Part shown: one piece after another, positions 33,702-41,766 of the stretch
Layout: each line of letters opens with the position of its first letter
Numbering within the stretch: the stretch's first letter is position 1
Made by a program: the position numbers and the translations under genes
The notes under the pieces: model-generated
What the model saw: the letters and a program-made list of their open reading frames with translations, nothing else
What the model was told of the DNA's origin: nothing
The model's database searches: none
NCBI RefSeq assembly: GCF_003569805.1
Contig: NZ_KZ984051.1
Location: 683,779-747,778, forward strand
DNA from: Microbacterium halotolerans
Lineage (GTDB): Bacteria > Actinomycetota > Actinomycetes > Actinomycetales > Microbacteriaceae
Direction: 5' to 3'
DNA: 64,000 bases

Positions 33702-34501
33702 GGGCTGCGGCCGTGCAGATCGGCGTCGGGCGAAGCGTCGAGGAGACGATCGCCGCAGCGAGGGAGCTGGTCGACGTGGCGGCGTCCGATGGCGCCGAGC
33801 TCGTCGTCCTTCCCGAGCTGTACGCGGTGCCCTTCGTGCAGCCGGAGCCCGATCCGGAGTACTTCGCCTTCGCTGAAGCGCTCGACGGGCCGTCGAACAC
33901 GATGGCCAGAGAGGCCGCTGCCCGCCACGGCATCACCGTCGTATCGTCCGTCTTCGAGGCTTCGACGACTCCGGGCGTGTACCACAACACCTCGTGTACC
34001 TACTCCGGGGGTGAGCTGGTCCAGGTCTACCGCAAGTCGCACCTGCCGTACTCGAACGGGTTCCCGGAGAAGTACTACTTCCGTCCAGGCGATGAGGCGC
34101 CTTCCGCCGTGGACACCTCGGCGGGTCGGATCGGCACCATCATCTGCTACGAGCGGCACTTCCCCGAGCTCGCACGCACGGTCGCCCTCGATGGCGGTGC
34201 CGTGCTGTGCCTTCCCGTCGCGTGCGCGAGTCAGCCCATGCGCGAGGTCTTCCAGGTCGAGCTTCGGGCGCACGCCATCGCGAACGGGATGTTCGTCGTC
34301 TGCGCGAACCGCTCCGGCCAGGAGATCGAGAAGGACTACTTCGGTACGAGCGCGATCTACGGACCCGACGGCGAAGTGTTGGCGCAGATCGATGACGGCG
34401 AGGGCGTCGCGATCGCCGATGTCGATCTCGATCGAGTCGCGGCTGCGCGTCGGAAGCGGCCGTTCCTGCGTGATCGCAGGCCTGAACTCTACGCACGCTG
34501 A
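33698..34501 (+). CDS. Carbon-nitrogen hydrolase 2 (N-carbamoyl amidohydrolase / beta-ureidopropionase-like)
   Basis: 267 residues with triad E in V-V-L-P-E-L-Y near 46, K in Y-R-K-S-H-L-P near 113, C in I-I-C-Y-E-R near 150. The segment around the lysine (S-H-L-P-Y-S-N-G-F-P-E-K-Y-Y-F) and the following F-R-P-G-D resemble N-carbamoylputrescine and beta-ureidopropionase enzymes, which release CO2 and ammonia from N-carbamoyl amines. Natural partner of the hydantoinase. ATGA overlap with the aminotransferase gene. Confidence 0.88.
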   Translation: MRAAAVQIGVGRSVEETIAAARELVDVAASDGAELVVLPELYAVPFVQPEPDPEYFAFAEALDGPSNTMAREAAARHGITVVSSVFEASTTPGVYHNTSCTYSGGELVQVYRKSHLPYSNGFPEKYYFRPGDEAPSAVDTSAGRIGTIICYERHFPELARTVALDGGAVLCLPVACASQPMREVFQVELRAHAIANGMFVVCANRSGQEIEKDYFGTSAIYGPDGEVLAQIDDGEGVAIADVDLDRVAAARRKRPFLRDRRPELYAR

Positions 34502-34526
34502 TAGATCAACGAAGAAGGAGAACAGC

Positions 34527-34967
34527 ATGTTCGCATCAGGAACCCACGCAGAGACCTTCGAACAGGGTCTCGCGATCCGCAAGGAGGTGCTCGGCGCCGA
34601 GCACGTCGAGCGTTCGATGGCCAAGGTCAGCGGCTTCTCCGCTCCGGTGCAGGACTACGTCACGGAGCTCTGCTGGGGGGCGATCTGGTCGCGACCCGGA
34701 CTCGAGCGCAGCCAGCGCAGCATGGTCAACCTGGGAATCCTCACGGCGCTCGGTCGGTCGCATGAGCTCGGCGTGCACGTGAAGGGTGCGCTCCGCAACG
34801 GGGTGAGCATCGAGGAGATCCAGGAGGTTCTCCTGCAGTGCGCGATGTACGTGGGCGCACCGGCAGCGCTGGACGCGTTCCGGGTTGCCGAAAAGGTCAT
34901 CCGCGAAGAACTCGGTGACGACGCCGCGGAGGGGTTCGCCGCCGAGACCTCCGACACCGGAGCCTGA
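34527..34967 (+). CDS. Carboxymuconolactone decarboxylase-family protein
   Basis: 146 residues with the AhpD-like helical fold (Y-V-T-E-L-C-W-G-A-I-W near 40, S-M-V-N-L-G-I-L-T-A-L-G-R-S-H-E-L near 65-82, and a C-terminal V-L-L-Q-C-A-M-Y-V-G-A-P). The histidine after the catalytic glutamate region is kept. Such small proteins accompany many ring-degradation operons as lactone or keto-acid modifying enzymes. AAGGAG lies 8 bases before the ATG. Last gene of the operon. Confidence 0.85.
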   Translation: MFASGTHAETFEQGLAIRKEVLGAEHVERSMAKVSGFSAPVQDYVTELCWGAIWSRPGLERSQRSMVNLGILTALGRSHELGVHVKGALRNGVSIEEIQEVLLQCAMYVGAPAALDAFRVAEKVIREELGDDAAEGFAAETSDTGA

Positions 34968-34985
34968 GTCTCAGCGCTCGACGCG

Positions 34986-35009
34986 GGCACCGCTGGGAAT
35001 GCCGGTGCC
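34986..35009 (+). terminator. Hairpin after the hydantoinase operon
   Basis: GGCACCG and CGGTGCC form a 7-bp stem with a 10-base loop, 18 bases after the last stop of the operon. Weak, without U tract, but rightly placed. Inside a wider 8-bp repeat pair (CTCAGCGC at 34970, GCGCTGAG at 35051). Confidence 0.4.
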
Positions 35010-35120
35010 GTCCGATTCCGGGCGGGGACGAGTACGCCGTAGGTCGGGGCGCGCTGAGTGGAAGAGATTCGGATGATCGGTGGCGAAGAGCGAGCCGCGT
35101 GAGACGAGAGCTCCGGCGCG

Positions 35121-35534
35121 CTACTCCGAGATCTTCGGCATGTGCCAGGCGTGCCAGCTCGAGATCCGGATGACGACGCTCCAGCTGTCGCGCTCGCGGT
35201 CTGCATATGGAGCGCCGGTGTAGTGCTCGGCGATCCGGTCGATGTCGACGAGCCCCTCGTCCTTGCGGAACTCGACGACCTCGCCCGAGATCGACACGTG
35301 CGAGTACCAGTCGTCGGCGGCGAAGATCGTCAGCGCGACGCGCGGGTCTTCGCGCATGTGCCGCATGCGCGCGCGGGTCGCGTCGAGGTTGAGCAGGATG
35401 TGGCTGTCGTCGGTGAGCTCGTACCAGGTGGCCGCGGTGCTCAGCTCGCCGGTCGGGCGGATCGTCGCGACGACGCACTGGTTCGGCTTGCGGAGCGCGT
35501 CGAGGTACTCGGAGGGCAGCGGTGTGCGGGGCAT
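35121..35534 (-). CDS. PPOX-class flavin/F420-dependent oxidoreductase
   Basis: 137 residues with the split beta-barrel fold of pyridoxamine-phosphate-oxidase-like proteins: N-Q-C-V-V-A-T-I-R-P-T-G near 17-28, T-W-Y-E-L-T-D-D near 36, the R-x-x-x-M-R-x-D-P-R-V-A-L motif near 55-68. Actinobacterial members often use F420H2. Likely reduces an unknown small substrate. A good AAGGAG site lies upstream. Its end faces the hydantoinase operon but on the other strand. Confidence 0.88.
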   Translation of the reverse strand: MPRTPLPSEYLDALRKPNQCVVATIRPTGELSTAATWYELTDDSHILLNLDATRARMRHMREDPRVALTIFAADDWYSHVSISGEVVEFRKDEGLVDIDRIAEHYTGAPYADRERDSWSVVIRISSWHAWHMPKISE

Positions 35535-35679
35535 GGTGACTCCTTCTGAGGGCGGTGCATCCAGCGTACGTCGACGCCCGCGACCGAACCTCAGCTGACG
35601 AGTCGTTCCCTGTGATCGCCGACTCGGACGACCGTGATGTTCAGCACCAGGGTCGCCTCAGTGCCGGAACGGTCTGCCC

Positions 35680-36438
35680 TCACCCCAGCGCCAGGGCGGA
35701 GGCCAGGCCGAGCATGGTGACGGCGATGATCGCGTCGAGGACGCGCCACGAGCGCGGGGAGCGGAGCCAGCGGGCGGCGAACCGGGCGGCGAAGGTGAGG
35801 AACGCGAACCAGACGGCGCTGCCCGCGATCGCTCCGAGACCGAACAGCCAGGCCGCGTCTCCGTAGGCGGTCGAGATCGAGCCGAGCATGAGCACGGTGT
35901 CGAGGTACGTGTGCGGGTTCAGCCAGGTGATCGCCAGGCAGGTGAGCACGGCGGGCAGCAGGACGTGCTTCGGGCTCGTGCGCGTTCCGACAGCAGTGAG
36001 CGTCGCTGTCGCGGTCGATCCTGACGCTGTGGGGGCGCCGTCCGAGTGCTGAACACCGTCCGGATGAACCCCGCCGGTGCCGTCGGATCGACGGCCGGTC
36101 GAATGCGTCGATCCATCCGTCGCGTCGATCGCCTCGCCTTCGCCGCGGACCGCGCGCCACGCGGCGAACAGGCCGTAGCCGGCGAGGAACGTCACGCCGG
36201 CCCAGCGCGCCGCGTCGAACAGCCACGGCATCGCTTCGACCGCGGCGCCGAAGCCGGCGACGCCCGCCGAGATCAGCACGATGTCGCAGGCGAAGCACAC
36301 CAGCGCCAGTACGACCGCGTGGCGACGGCTGCTCGTCGCATGGCGGATGCCCTCGCGCAGCAGGAACACGTTCTGCGCGCCGGGTGCGACGATGAGGGAG
36401 AGGCAGAGGCCGAAGCCGGCGAGGAGAGCGATGAGCAC
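35680..36438 (-). CDS. LysE/ArgO-family basic amino acid exporter
   Basis: 252 residues, six hydrophobic spans. The N terminus G-L-C-L-S-L-I-V-A-P-G-A-Q-N-V-F-L-L matches the LysE/ArgO signature. A hydrophilic loop rich in T, S and D (about residues 115-155) is longer than in E. coli ArgO. GTG start. Divergent from a LysG/ArgP-like regulator, the classical arrangement in which lysine or arginine excess induces export. Confidence 0.92.
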   Translation of the reverse strand: MLIALLAGFGLCLSLIVAPGAQNVFLLREGIRHATSSRRHAVVLALVCFACDIVLISAGVAGFGAAVEAMPWLFDAARWAGVTFLAGYGLFAAWRAVRGEGEAIDATDGSTHSTGRRSDGTGGVHPDGVQHSDGAPTASGSTATATLTAVGTRTSPKHVLLPAVLTCLAITWLNPHTYLDTVLMLGSISTAYGDAAWLFGLGAIAGSAVWFAFLTFAARFAARWLRSPRSWRVLDAIIAVTMLGLASALALG

Positions 36439-36484
36439 CCAGCAATGCTCCGCTCGTCCGTGCGAGAATCAAAAGCAGATGTGG

Positions 36485-36499
36485 CCAATCGAAAGTTGG
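36485..36499. promoter_or_regulatory. Palindrome between lysE-like and lysG-like genes
   Basis: CCAA-TCGAAAG-TTGG is a 15-bp inverted repeat within the 74-base divergent region, 13 bases before the regulator start; a candidate binding site for the LysR-type regulator. Confidence 0.4.
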
Positions 36500-36512
36500 T
36501 GAAGCAACGCTT

Positions 36513-37430
36513 ATGTGGATCGCTCCCGAGCTGGCGCAGACGGTGGCCGCGATCGTCGATGAGAAGTCGTTCGACGCGGCAGCCAGGCGGCTGCGCATCT
36601 CGCCCTCTGCCGTCAGTCAGCGCCTGCGCGCGCTCGAGGCGCAGCTGGGCCGGGTTCTGATCATCCGGTCGCGCCCCGTGCGGCCCACCTCGGCGGGCAC
36701 CACGATCGTGCGGCTGGCCAGGCAGTACGACGTGATCGGTCACGAGGCGTCCGTCGCGCTGGGCATGGAACGGCGGGACCGGATGCACGTGCCGATCGCC
36801 GTCAACGCCGACTCTCTCTCACTGTGGCTGCTGCCGGCGCTGGAGGCCGTCACGCGCGAGCACGACGTCACCTTCGAGCTGCTCCGTGAGGACGAGGATC
36901 GCACGGCCGCGCTGCTGGAGTCGGGTTCGGCGCTGGCCGCCATCACCTCGCAGGAGCAGCCGATCGCCGGCTGCACCGTCACCTCGCTCGGGGCGACGGA
37001 GTACGTCGCCTTCGCGACCCCCGGGTTCGTGGACAGATGGTTCGTGCGCGGTGTGACGGCCGATTCGATCGCGGCCGCCCCCGTGATCGAGTTCGACCGC
37101 TCGGACGACCTGCAGGCGCAGTGGCTGCGCGCGAACGGTGTCGACCCGGAATCGCCGCCGCGGCACTACGTTCCGGCGTCGGAGGACTACGCCGCCGCGG
37201 TCAGGCTCGGCATGGGATGGGGCATGCTCCCGCCGACGCAGGCGGCCGCGGCGCTGGAGCGCGGCTCGCTCGTGCGGCTCGGCGCTCCCGACATCGCCGA
37301 GCCCCTGTTCTGGCAGCAGTGGAACATCGCCTCACCCGCTCTCGCAGCCATTCGGGAGTCCGTGGTGCGCGGCGCTCGCGCGGCGCTGCAGCAGGGGGCC
37401 CTTCAGACGTCGCCGCGCCCCAGCGCCTGA
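36513..37430 (+). CDS. LysR-family regulator, LysG/ArgP-like
   Basis: 305 residues. The helix-turn-helix F-D-A-A-A-R-R-L-R-I-S-P-S-A-V-S-Q-R-L-R-A-L lies near 20-41 with the S-A-V-S-Q-R-L pattern specific to ArgP/LysG; the effector domain follows. It presumably activates the divergent LysE-type exporter in response to basic amino acids. The last 28 bases overlap the end of the convergent LysR gene. Confidence 0.92.
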   Translation: MWIAPELAQTVAAIVDEKSFDAAARRLRISPSAVSQRLRALEAQLGRVLIIRSRPVRPTSAGTTIVRLARQYDVIGHEASVALGMERRDRMHVPIAVNADSLSLWLLPALEAVTREHDVTFELLREDEDRTAALLESGSALAAITSQEQPIAGCTVTSLGATEYVAFATPGFVDRWFVRGVTADSIAAAPVIEFDRSDDLQAQWLRANGVDPESPPRHYVPASEDYAAAVRLGMGWGMLPPTQAAAALERGSLVRLGAPDIAEPLFWQQWNIASPALAAIRESVVRGARAALQQGALQTSPRPSA

Positions 37431-38326
37431 TCCGTCGCGGCCCAGTGCTCGCGGACGGCGGTGAGCACTTCTGCCATGAGCGCGGTCGGCGTGAGGCCGC
37501 GCGGGAGCGCGGCGGCAACAGGGTTGTCCAAGTCATGCCCCGCGAGTTCGCGGAACAGCAGCGGACGCCCCTCAGGGCTGTGCGACCGCGTCTGCATCAG
37601 GATGGAGTAGGCCGACCCTCGGCCGACGACGTTGTGGATCGCCTCGACGCTCGAACTCCGCCACGGCACGAGCGGCTCGACGCCCTCTGCGGCGAAGGCC
37701 GCCAGGGTGCGATTCAGCGCCGGCTCCTCGTCGAGCAGGATAGCCGGATGCTCCGCGAGGGCCCGCAGATTCAGATCCGGATGATTGGCGAGCGGGTGGT
37801 CAGGACTCATCACGGCCGTGCGCCGACTGCGGCGGAGCACGGTGGCGGCGCATCCGGATGACAGCTGGGCGCGGTAGATGATCGCGACCTGAGCGCGACC
37901 TGCCATCACCTCCTCCTGCACATGTGAGCCGGAGCCCTCGATGAATCGCAGGTCCACATCCGGATGCCTGGTGCCGAACCACTCGATCAGGGCGGGGATC
38001 GTGTGAGGGGAGAGGGTCCGGTACACCCCGATGGAGAGTCTCCCGCTGAGGCGTCCCCTCGTCTCGGACACGATCGACGACACTCGACCGACGCCGTCGA
38101 TCACGCTCCGTGCGTGCGCCGCGACGGCCACCCCCTCCGTCGTCAGCGCGATGCCGTGGCCCGGATGTCGGATGACCAGCCGGGTCCCGACGGTGCGCTC
38201 GAGCTGGGCGAGCGCCGTGCTCACCGCAGCCTGAGTGACCCGGCACGCCGCGGCCGCGGCGGTCACCGACCCCGAGTCGGCGATCGACACGAAGTACTCG
38301 AGCTGTCGGAGCGTGATGTCGGCCAT
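37403..38326 (-). CDS. LysR-family transcriptional regulator
   Basis: 307 residues from M-A-D-I-T-L-R-Q-L-E-Y-F. Helix-turn-helix V-T-A-A-A-A-A-C-R-V-T-Q-A-A-V-S-T-A-L near 20-38. Effector domain with R-G-R-L-S-G-R-L-S-I-G-V. Divergent from the MBL hydrolase and MHS transporter genes, so it probably controls them. An inverted repeat overlaps its own start codon, suggesting autoregulation. The upstream M-L-L-T-V start at 38356 lies in that repeat and is less likely. Confidence 0.92.
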   Translation of the reverse strand: MADITLRQLEYFVSIADSGSVTAAAAACRVTQAAVSTALAQLERTVGTRLVIRHPGHGIALTTEGVAVAAHARSVIDGVGRVSSIVSETRGRLSGRLSIGVYRTLSPHTIPALIEWFGTRHPDVDLRFIEGSGSHVQEEVMAGRAQVAIIYRAQLSSGCAATVLRRSRRTAVMSPDHPLANHPDLNLRALAEHPAILLDEEPALNRTLAAFAAEGVEPLVPWRSSSVEAIHNVVGRGSAYSILMQTRSHSPEGRPLLFRELAGHDLDNPVAAALPRGLTPTALMAEVLTAVREHWAATDQALGRGDV

Positions 38327-38350
38327 TAACTCACTTGATAGCACAGTTAA
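38326..38350. promoter_or_regulatory. LysR-type inverted repeat in the lysR/MBL divergent promoter
   Basis: TTAACT-N13-AGTTAA, perfect 6-bp arms, directly over the start of the LysR gene. It is AT-rich within an otherwise GC-rich region; probable binding site that represses the regulator and activates the hydrolase genes. Confidence 0.55.
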
Positions 38351-38421
38351 CAACAATCAGCTGGACACATGGAGGGCGTGCGAGAACGATGGAGGCGTAC
38401 CGAAGGAAGGAACACGACGAC

Positions 38422-39459
38422 GTGACCATGACGACTGAGCCCCGAATCGTGACACTGGGCACCGCAGGCGGCCCGCGCTGGTGGGCAGACCATGCCGGCG
38501 CACCGCGCTTCGGCATCGCGACGGCCGTCGTCGTCGGCGACCGCTGGTACCTCGTCGACTGCGGAGACGGAGCGGGACATCAGGCGAGCGCCGTCGGTCT
38601 GCCGATGCCGAAGCTCGGCGGCATCTTCCTCACCCATATGCACTCCGACCACCTCGTCGACCTGCCGGGCATCGTGCTGTTCGGCGCGTTCGAGCTGAAG
38701 AGCCGCTCTGCGGGGCCGATCCCGATCGTGGGCCCCGGCGACAGGGGAAGGCCGACCCCGTTGTCGCCTCAGGCAAGCGCGATACCGGAGCAGGTCGCCC
38801 CGCACAGCCCTACGCCCGGTGTGGCGGGCCTGCTCGACGGGCTGCTCGCCGCCTTCGCGACCGACATCAACGACCGGATCTTCGATTCGCTCGCCAAGAG
38901 CCCGCGCGACACGTTCGAGGCGCGCGAGATCGACCTCGGCGACGTGCCGGGGTTCGACCCCGACACTGCCGTCTCGCCCGACATGGAGCCGATCGAGGTG
39001 TTCCGCGACGATCTCGTGACCGTGACGGCCACACTCGTGTCACATCACCCCATGGCGCCAGCGTTCGCCTACCGCTTCGACACCGAGCACGGATCGGTCA
39101 CGATCTCGGGCGACACCGCTCCCTGCGACAATCTGGTGCGCCTGGCCCGCGACACCGATCTGCTGCTGCACGAGGCGATCGACCTCGACATCCTGGCCGC
39201 TCAGTACTCCGACACGGAGATGCTCAAGGCGACGATGGACCACCATCGCCGCTCCCACACGACGCCCGCTGACGCGGGCCGGATCGCGGCGCGCGCCGGG
39301 GCGCGACGCCTCGCCCTGCATCATCTCGTGCCGTCCCACGCACATCCCGAGGTGTGGCGAGGTGCGCAGCAGACGTTCGACGGCCCGCTGACGATCCCCG
39401 ACGATCTCGACACGCTCAGCTTCGCCCGCCTGCCTCAGCCGGCTGGTGCCGCGACCTGA
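38422..39459 (+). CDS. MBL-fold metallohydrolase (RNase Z/arylsulfatase-like)
   Basis: 345 residues. Metal-binding H-x-H-x-D-H in T-H-M-H-S-D-H-L near 71-78, aspartate in S-G-D-T-A-P near 228, final histidine in A-L-H-H-L-V-P near 310; L-L-L-H-E-A follows the pattern of the RNase Z-like subgroup. In metabolic operons such proteins hydrolyse lactones, sulfate or phosphate esters. GTG at 38422 chosen because AAGGAAGG lies about 10 bases upstream. Paired with an MHS transporter gene. Confidence 0.88.
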   Translation: MTMTTEPRIVTLGTAGGPRWWADHAGAPRFGIATAVVVGDRWYLVDCGDGAGHQASAVGLPMPKLGGIFLTHMHSDHLVDLPGIVLFGAFELKSRSAGPIPIVGPGDRGRPTPLSPQASAIPEQVAPHSPTPGVAGLLDGLLAAFATDINDRIFDSLAKSPRDTFEAREIDLGDVPGFDPDTAVSPDMEPIEVFRDDLVTVTATLVSHHPMAPAFAYRFDTEHGSVTISGDTAPCDNLVRLARDTDLLLHEAIDLDILAAQYSDTEMLKATMDHHRRSHTTPADAGRIAARAGARRLALHHLVPSHAHPEVWRGAQQTFDGPLTIPDDLDTLSFARLPQPAGAAT

Positions 39460-39537
39460 CAAGAAGCAGCGGCGACGCCTGGAGCCCGCCCGCACTCATC
39501 CGGCCCCCGGCCGACCATCCGAATTGAGGAGTCAACG

Positions 39538-40917
39538 ATGACCAACTCGTCCCAGACCCAGGCGGTCGATACCGCCTATTCCGCGTCCAAGCGCGATATG
39601 CGCCGAATCCTGGCGTCCAGCCTGATCGGCACGGCGCTGGAGTACTACGACTTCATCCTGTACGCCACGGCTGCCGGGATCGTGTTCAACCGCATCTTCT
39701 TCACGAACCTCGACCCGACAGCCGCGCTCGTGCTCTCGTTCGCCACACTGGCGGCCGGCTACGTGGCGCGCCCGCTCGGCGGCGTGATCTTCGGCCACCT
39801 CGGCGACAAGGTCGGCCGCAAGACCGTGCTGATGGCGACGATCGTCGTGATGGGCGTGACGTCGACGCTGATCGGACTGCTGCCAGCCACAGACCAGATC
39901 GGAATCTGGGCGCCAGCGCTGCTGGTGACCCTGCGCGTCGTGCAGGGCATCGCCGTGGGGGGCGAGTGGGGCGGCGCCACCCTCGTCGGCTTCGAGAACG
40001 CGAAGAAGCGTTCGCGCGGCTTCGCCTCGGCCTTCTCCTACATGGGGGCGCCGACGGGCACGCTGGTGGGAACGCTCATCCTGGCCGGCATGGCGACTAT
40101 GCCGGATGAGCAGTTCCTGTCGTGGGGATGGCGAGTGCCGTTCATCCTCTCTGCGGTGTTCATGATGATCGCCGTGTTCATCCGTCGGAAGGTGACGGAG
40201 TCGAAGGTGTTCCTGGAGGCGGCAGAGCGTGCGCCCCAGCACCGGAAGACGCCGCTGGTCGAGCTCGTCCGGCATCATTGGCGCCCGCTGCTTCGCGCCT
40301 TCGCCGTCGGAATCTCCGGCCAGGGAGCGCAGGGCCTGATGGGTGCGTGGGCCGTGGCCTACGTGGTGCAGCAGGCCTCGCACGAGCAGAGCCTCGTGCT
40401 GGTGCTGAAGGCCTCGGCGGCCGTGACCACCATCCTGTTCATCATCATCGCGTCCCGGATGTCCGACCGCTTCGGCAGGCGCCGCATCCTGATGTTCGGC
40501 AACATCCTCGGCATCGCGCTGGCCTTCCCGATCATGATGATGCTGCAGACCGACAACGTCGTGCTGTTCTTCTTCGCGGTGTTCCTGGGTCTGTCGGTCG
40601 TCCAGGGCTTCTCCGCCGGCCCGTACGGGGCATATGCCGGTGAGCAGTTCCCGACCTCCGTGCGCAACTCCGGCGCTTCTGTCGCCTATCAGTTCGCCGC
40701 GACCGCGGGTGCCGGCTTCACGCCCATGATCGCGACGGCGCTCGCCGCCGCGGGTGGCGGCAGCCTCTGGCTCGTGTCGCTGCTGTGGATCGGATTCGCT
40801 CTGATCAGTCTGGTCGGCCTGATGACGGGCAAGGACCGTTCGAACCTCGATCTGACCGAACTGGACGGGAAGCCTGCGAAGGCGGCTCCTGCCGAGGCGG
40901 TCGCGGCGACGCGCTGA
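39538..40917 (+). CDS. MFS transporter of the metabolite:H+ symporter (MHS) family
   Basis: 459 residues, twelve spans. MHS hallmark near the start: I-G-T-A-L-E-Y-Y-D-F-I-L-Y; loop 2-3 G-H-L-G-D-K-V-G-R-K; loop 8-9 S-D-R-F-G-R-R-R. Relatives import shikimate, alpha-ketoglutarate, proline/betaine or aromatic acids. GAGGAG precedes the ATG. Likely imports the substrate or product of the MBL hydrolase. Its C-terminal 38 codons overlap the convergent EI24 gene. Confidence 0.92.
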   Translation: MTNSSQTQAVDTAYSASKRDMRRILASSLIGTALEYYDFILYATAAGIVFNRIFFTNLDPTAALVLSFATLAAGYVARPLGGVIFGHLGDKVGRKTVLMATIVVMGVTSTLIGLLPATDQIGIWAPALLVTLRVVQGIAVGGEWGGATLVGFENAKKRSRGFASAFSYMGAPTGTLVGTLILAGMATMPDEQFLSWGWRVPFILSAVFMMIAVFIRRKVTESKVFLEAAERAPQHRKTPLVELVRHHWRPLLRAFAVGISGQGAQGLMGAWAVAYVVQQASHEQSLVLVLKASAAVTTILFIIIASRMSDRFGRRRILMFGNILGIALAFPIMMMLQTDNVVLFFFAVFLGLSVVQGFSAGPYGAYAGEQFPTSVRNSGASVAYQFAATAGAGFTPMIATALAAAGGGSLWLVSLLWIGFALISLVGLMTGKDRSNLDLTELDGKPAKAAPAEAVAATR

Positions 40918-41653
40918 CCTCGCTGTCGCCGGTCGAGTGAAGGAGGCGCTGGCTCAGCAGCGTGGAGCCGGCGACGGCTGCGGGCATCACGAGCACCGCC
41001 CCGAGCGGGATCAGGAAGCACAGGTACGTCGCGACACCGAACCCGAGCGCCGTCGACCGCTGTGTGCGCAGCAGGCGACGGCGCTCGCGGCGGTTGAGCC
41101 CGCGTGCCGTCAGCGCTCTTGAGGCGAGTTCGTCCGTCAGCAGCAGGCCGGAGAGCACGGCACCCGTGACCGCGCCGAGCACGGTGCCGACGAACGGGAT
41201 CAGCCCGATCAGGCCGACGGCGACGGCGACGAGCAGGCCGCGCAGGATGAGTGAGAGCCCGTCGCCGGCCGCACGCCAGAAGCCGTAGCGCGCATCGGGA
41301 GCCTCGCCGGCCGCCGACTCGACGGAGCGCCAGATCCGCTCGTAGAACGGCTCGCCGACGGCGAGCGTCACGGCCGTGAACGTCACGGCGGCGGCCACCG
41401 CCGTTCCGGCTACGAGAGCCAGGCCGATCGCGACGCGGAGCGCCCCCGCCCAGAACGGATGCCAGCCGTCGGCGAACGGCGTCAGCGCGGACACGAGCGC
41501 CGGCGCGAACGCCGCCAGCGTCACGATCGCCGCCGTGGCGAGCGCCGCGACGATGACGGCCGGCACCAGGCCGAGCGCCATCGCGCCTGGAGCCTGTCGC
41601 CACCACCCGAATCCGTCGAACAGCGTCCGCACCCCGCGCCAGAACCCTCGCAT
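40805..41653 (-). CDS. EI24 domain-containing membrane protein (CysZ-like)
   Basis: 282 residues, four to six spans with the EI24/CysZ pattern R-G-V-R-T-L-F-D-G-F-G-W-W near 5-17 and L-I-P-F-V-G-T-V-L-G-A-V-T-G-A near 145. CysZ homologues conduct sulfate; actinobacterial members are uncharacterised. The last 35 hydrophilic residues are encoded antisense to the MHS transporter end (113-bp overlap). Leaderless start behind TAGGCT. Confidence 0.85.
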   Translation of the reverse strand: MRGFWRGVRTLFDGFGWWRQAPGAMALGLVPAVIVAALATAAIVTLAAFAPALVSALTPFADGWHPFWAGALRVAIGLALVAGTAVAAAVTFTAVTLAVGEPFYERIWRSVESAAGEAPDARYGFWRAAGDGLSLILRGLLVAVAVGLIGLIPFVGTVLGAVTGAVLSGLLLTDELASRALTARGLNRRERRRLLRTQRSTALGFGVATYLCFLIPLGAVLVMPAAVAGSTLLSQRLLHSTGDSEVSASPRPPRQEPPSQASRPVRSDRGSNGPCPSSGRPD

Positions 41654-41660
41654 CCCGCCC

Positions 41661-41666
41661 AGCCTA
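41661..41666 (-). promoter_or_regulatory. -10 box TAGGCT, leaderless promoter of the EI24 gene
   Basis: TAGGCT ends 7 bases before the ATG at 41653; the gap is only G and C, without a purine-rich site. Confidence 0.45.
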
Positions 41667-41766
41667 TGGTGATTGCCGCGCGGTGCGCCGTGCGTCAGCC
41701 CGATACGCCGCGCATTGCTCCAAGGCCCTGATCACGAAGCGGCGCGCGCCCGGCCGCCTGTCGGCC

